The position numbers and the translations under genes were made by a program. From Brevundimonas sp. (lineage in GTDB: Bacteria; Pseudomonadota; Alphaproteobacteria; Caulobacterales; Caulobacteraceae): a stretch of 14,098 nt of DNA. Below the pieces are notes generated by a model that saw nothing but the letters and a program-made list of their open reading frames with translations, made no database searches and was not told where the DNA came from. The stretch spans positions 1-14,098 of the forward strand of contig JAVHYH010000072.1 in NCBI GenBank assembly GCA_031119155.1. The letters run 5' to 3'. Shown here piece by piece: positions 13,957 through 14,098 of this stretch (its first letter is position 1; each line of letters starts with the position of its first letter).

Positions 13957-14098
13957 CTACTGCACCGACTGGCGGGGCTGGTTCGGGGTCGCGGCGGCGG
14001 GGGCGGCGGGCTGGTAGGGGCGTTCGCCGGTCGGTTCGGGCGCCGGGGTGCGGGCGGGCGAACGCGCGGGCGCGGCGGGGCGACGGGCCGGGGGACGC
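13957..14098 (-). CDS. C-terminal end of a Pro/Ala-rich protein (5' part outside window)
   Basis: The minus-strand frame ending at TAG 13959-13957 is open to the right edge of the window. It encodes ~46 residues rich in Pro, Ala and Arg, including TGERPYQPAAPAAATP and ending NQPRQSVQ. Such tails are common at the C-termini of envelope or cell-division proteins, but the sequence is too low in complexity to identify. The convergent position relative to exbD2, with a terminator hairpin between, is what would be expected of a real gene. In these GC-rich sequences other frames are also open here, so the call is moderate. Confidence 0.45.
   Translation of the reverse strand, partial: RPPARRPAAPARSPARTPAPEPTGERPYQPAAPAAATPNQPRQSVQ

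Overview
The window looks like chromosomal DNA of a high-GC alphaproteobacterium of the Caulobacterales, most probably Brevundimonas or a close relative. This is inferred from the strong G/C preference at third codon positions, the linked flagellin / FlaF / FlbT / TPR-glycosyltransferase genes typical of Caulobacter-type polar flagella, two promoters matching the alphaproteobacterial general-stress consensus GGAAC-N16/17-GTT, and small DUF3008 and DUF3617 proteins. No rRNA, tRNA, CRISPR array or transposase gene was seen.

Layout. 1-685: the 3' end of an isovaleryl-CoA dehydrogenase gene, translationally coupled to a small two-helix membrane protein. 701-2340: a shared terminator, then two minus-strand envelope genes (a DUF3617 lipoprotein and a secreted unknown). 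2416-3454: a stress-promoter-driven DUF3008 gene and an ExoD-family membrane protein. 3523-7419: the flagellar module. The flagellin has its own sigma-54-type promoter and structured leader, and overlapping flbT-flaF lie upstream. Divergent from these is a large TPR plus GT-B protein resembling the flagellin O-glycosyltransferase FlmG. Together they cover flagellin synthesis, control of its mRNA, chaperoning and sugar modification. 7406-8123: a second stress-type promoter and two small genes, one extremely acidic and one with a C-terminal ETFPASDP motif. 8336-10567: cysS and folE, divergent. 10731-13217: two exbD paralogues bracket an Ofd1/Tpa1-like 2-oxoglutarate oxygenase and a shortened relative that has lost iron ligands. 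13216-13935: a 51-bp direct repeat carrying a terminator flanks one atypical minus-strand ORF. From 13957: the end of a Pro/Ala-rich minus-strand gene.

The least explained parts are four. First, two ~205-bp palindromic repeat elements (4514-4718 and 8129-8330, opposite orientations) lie within 6 nt of minus-strand stop codons. Second, the 51-bp duplicated terminator encloses a single foreign-looking gene. Third, the exbD-oxygenase-pseudo-oxygenase-exbD arrangement includes a 68-nt perfectly identical exbD segment. Fourth, the two GGAAC/GTT promoters suggest small new members of the EcfG stress regulon. All homology calls are from memory of protein families; no database search was possible.
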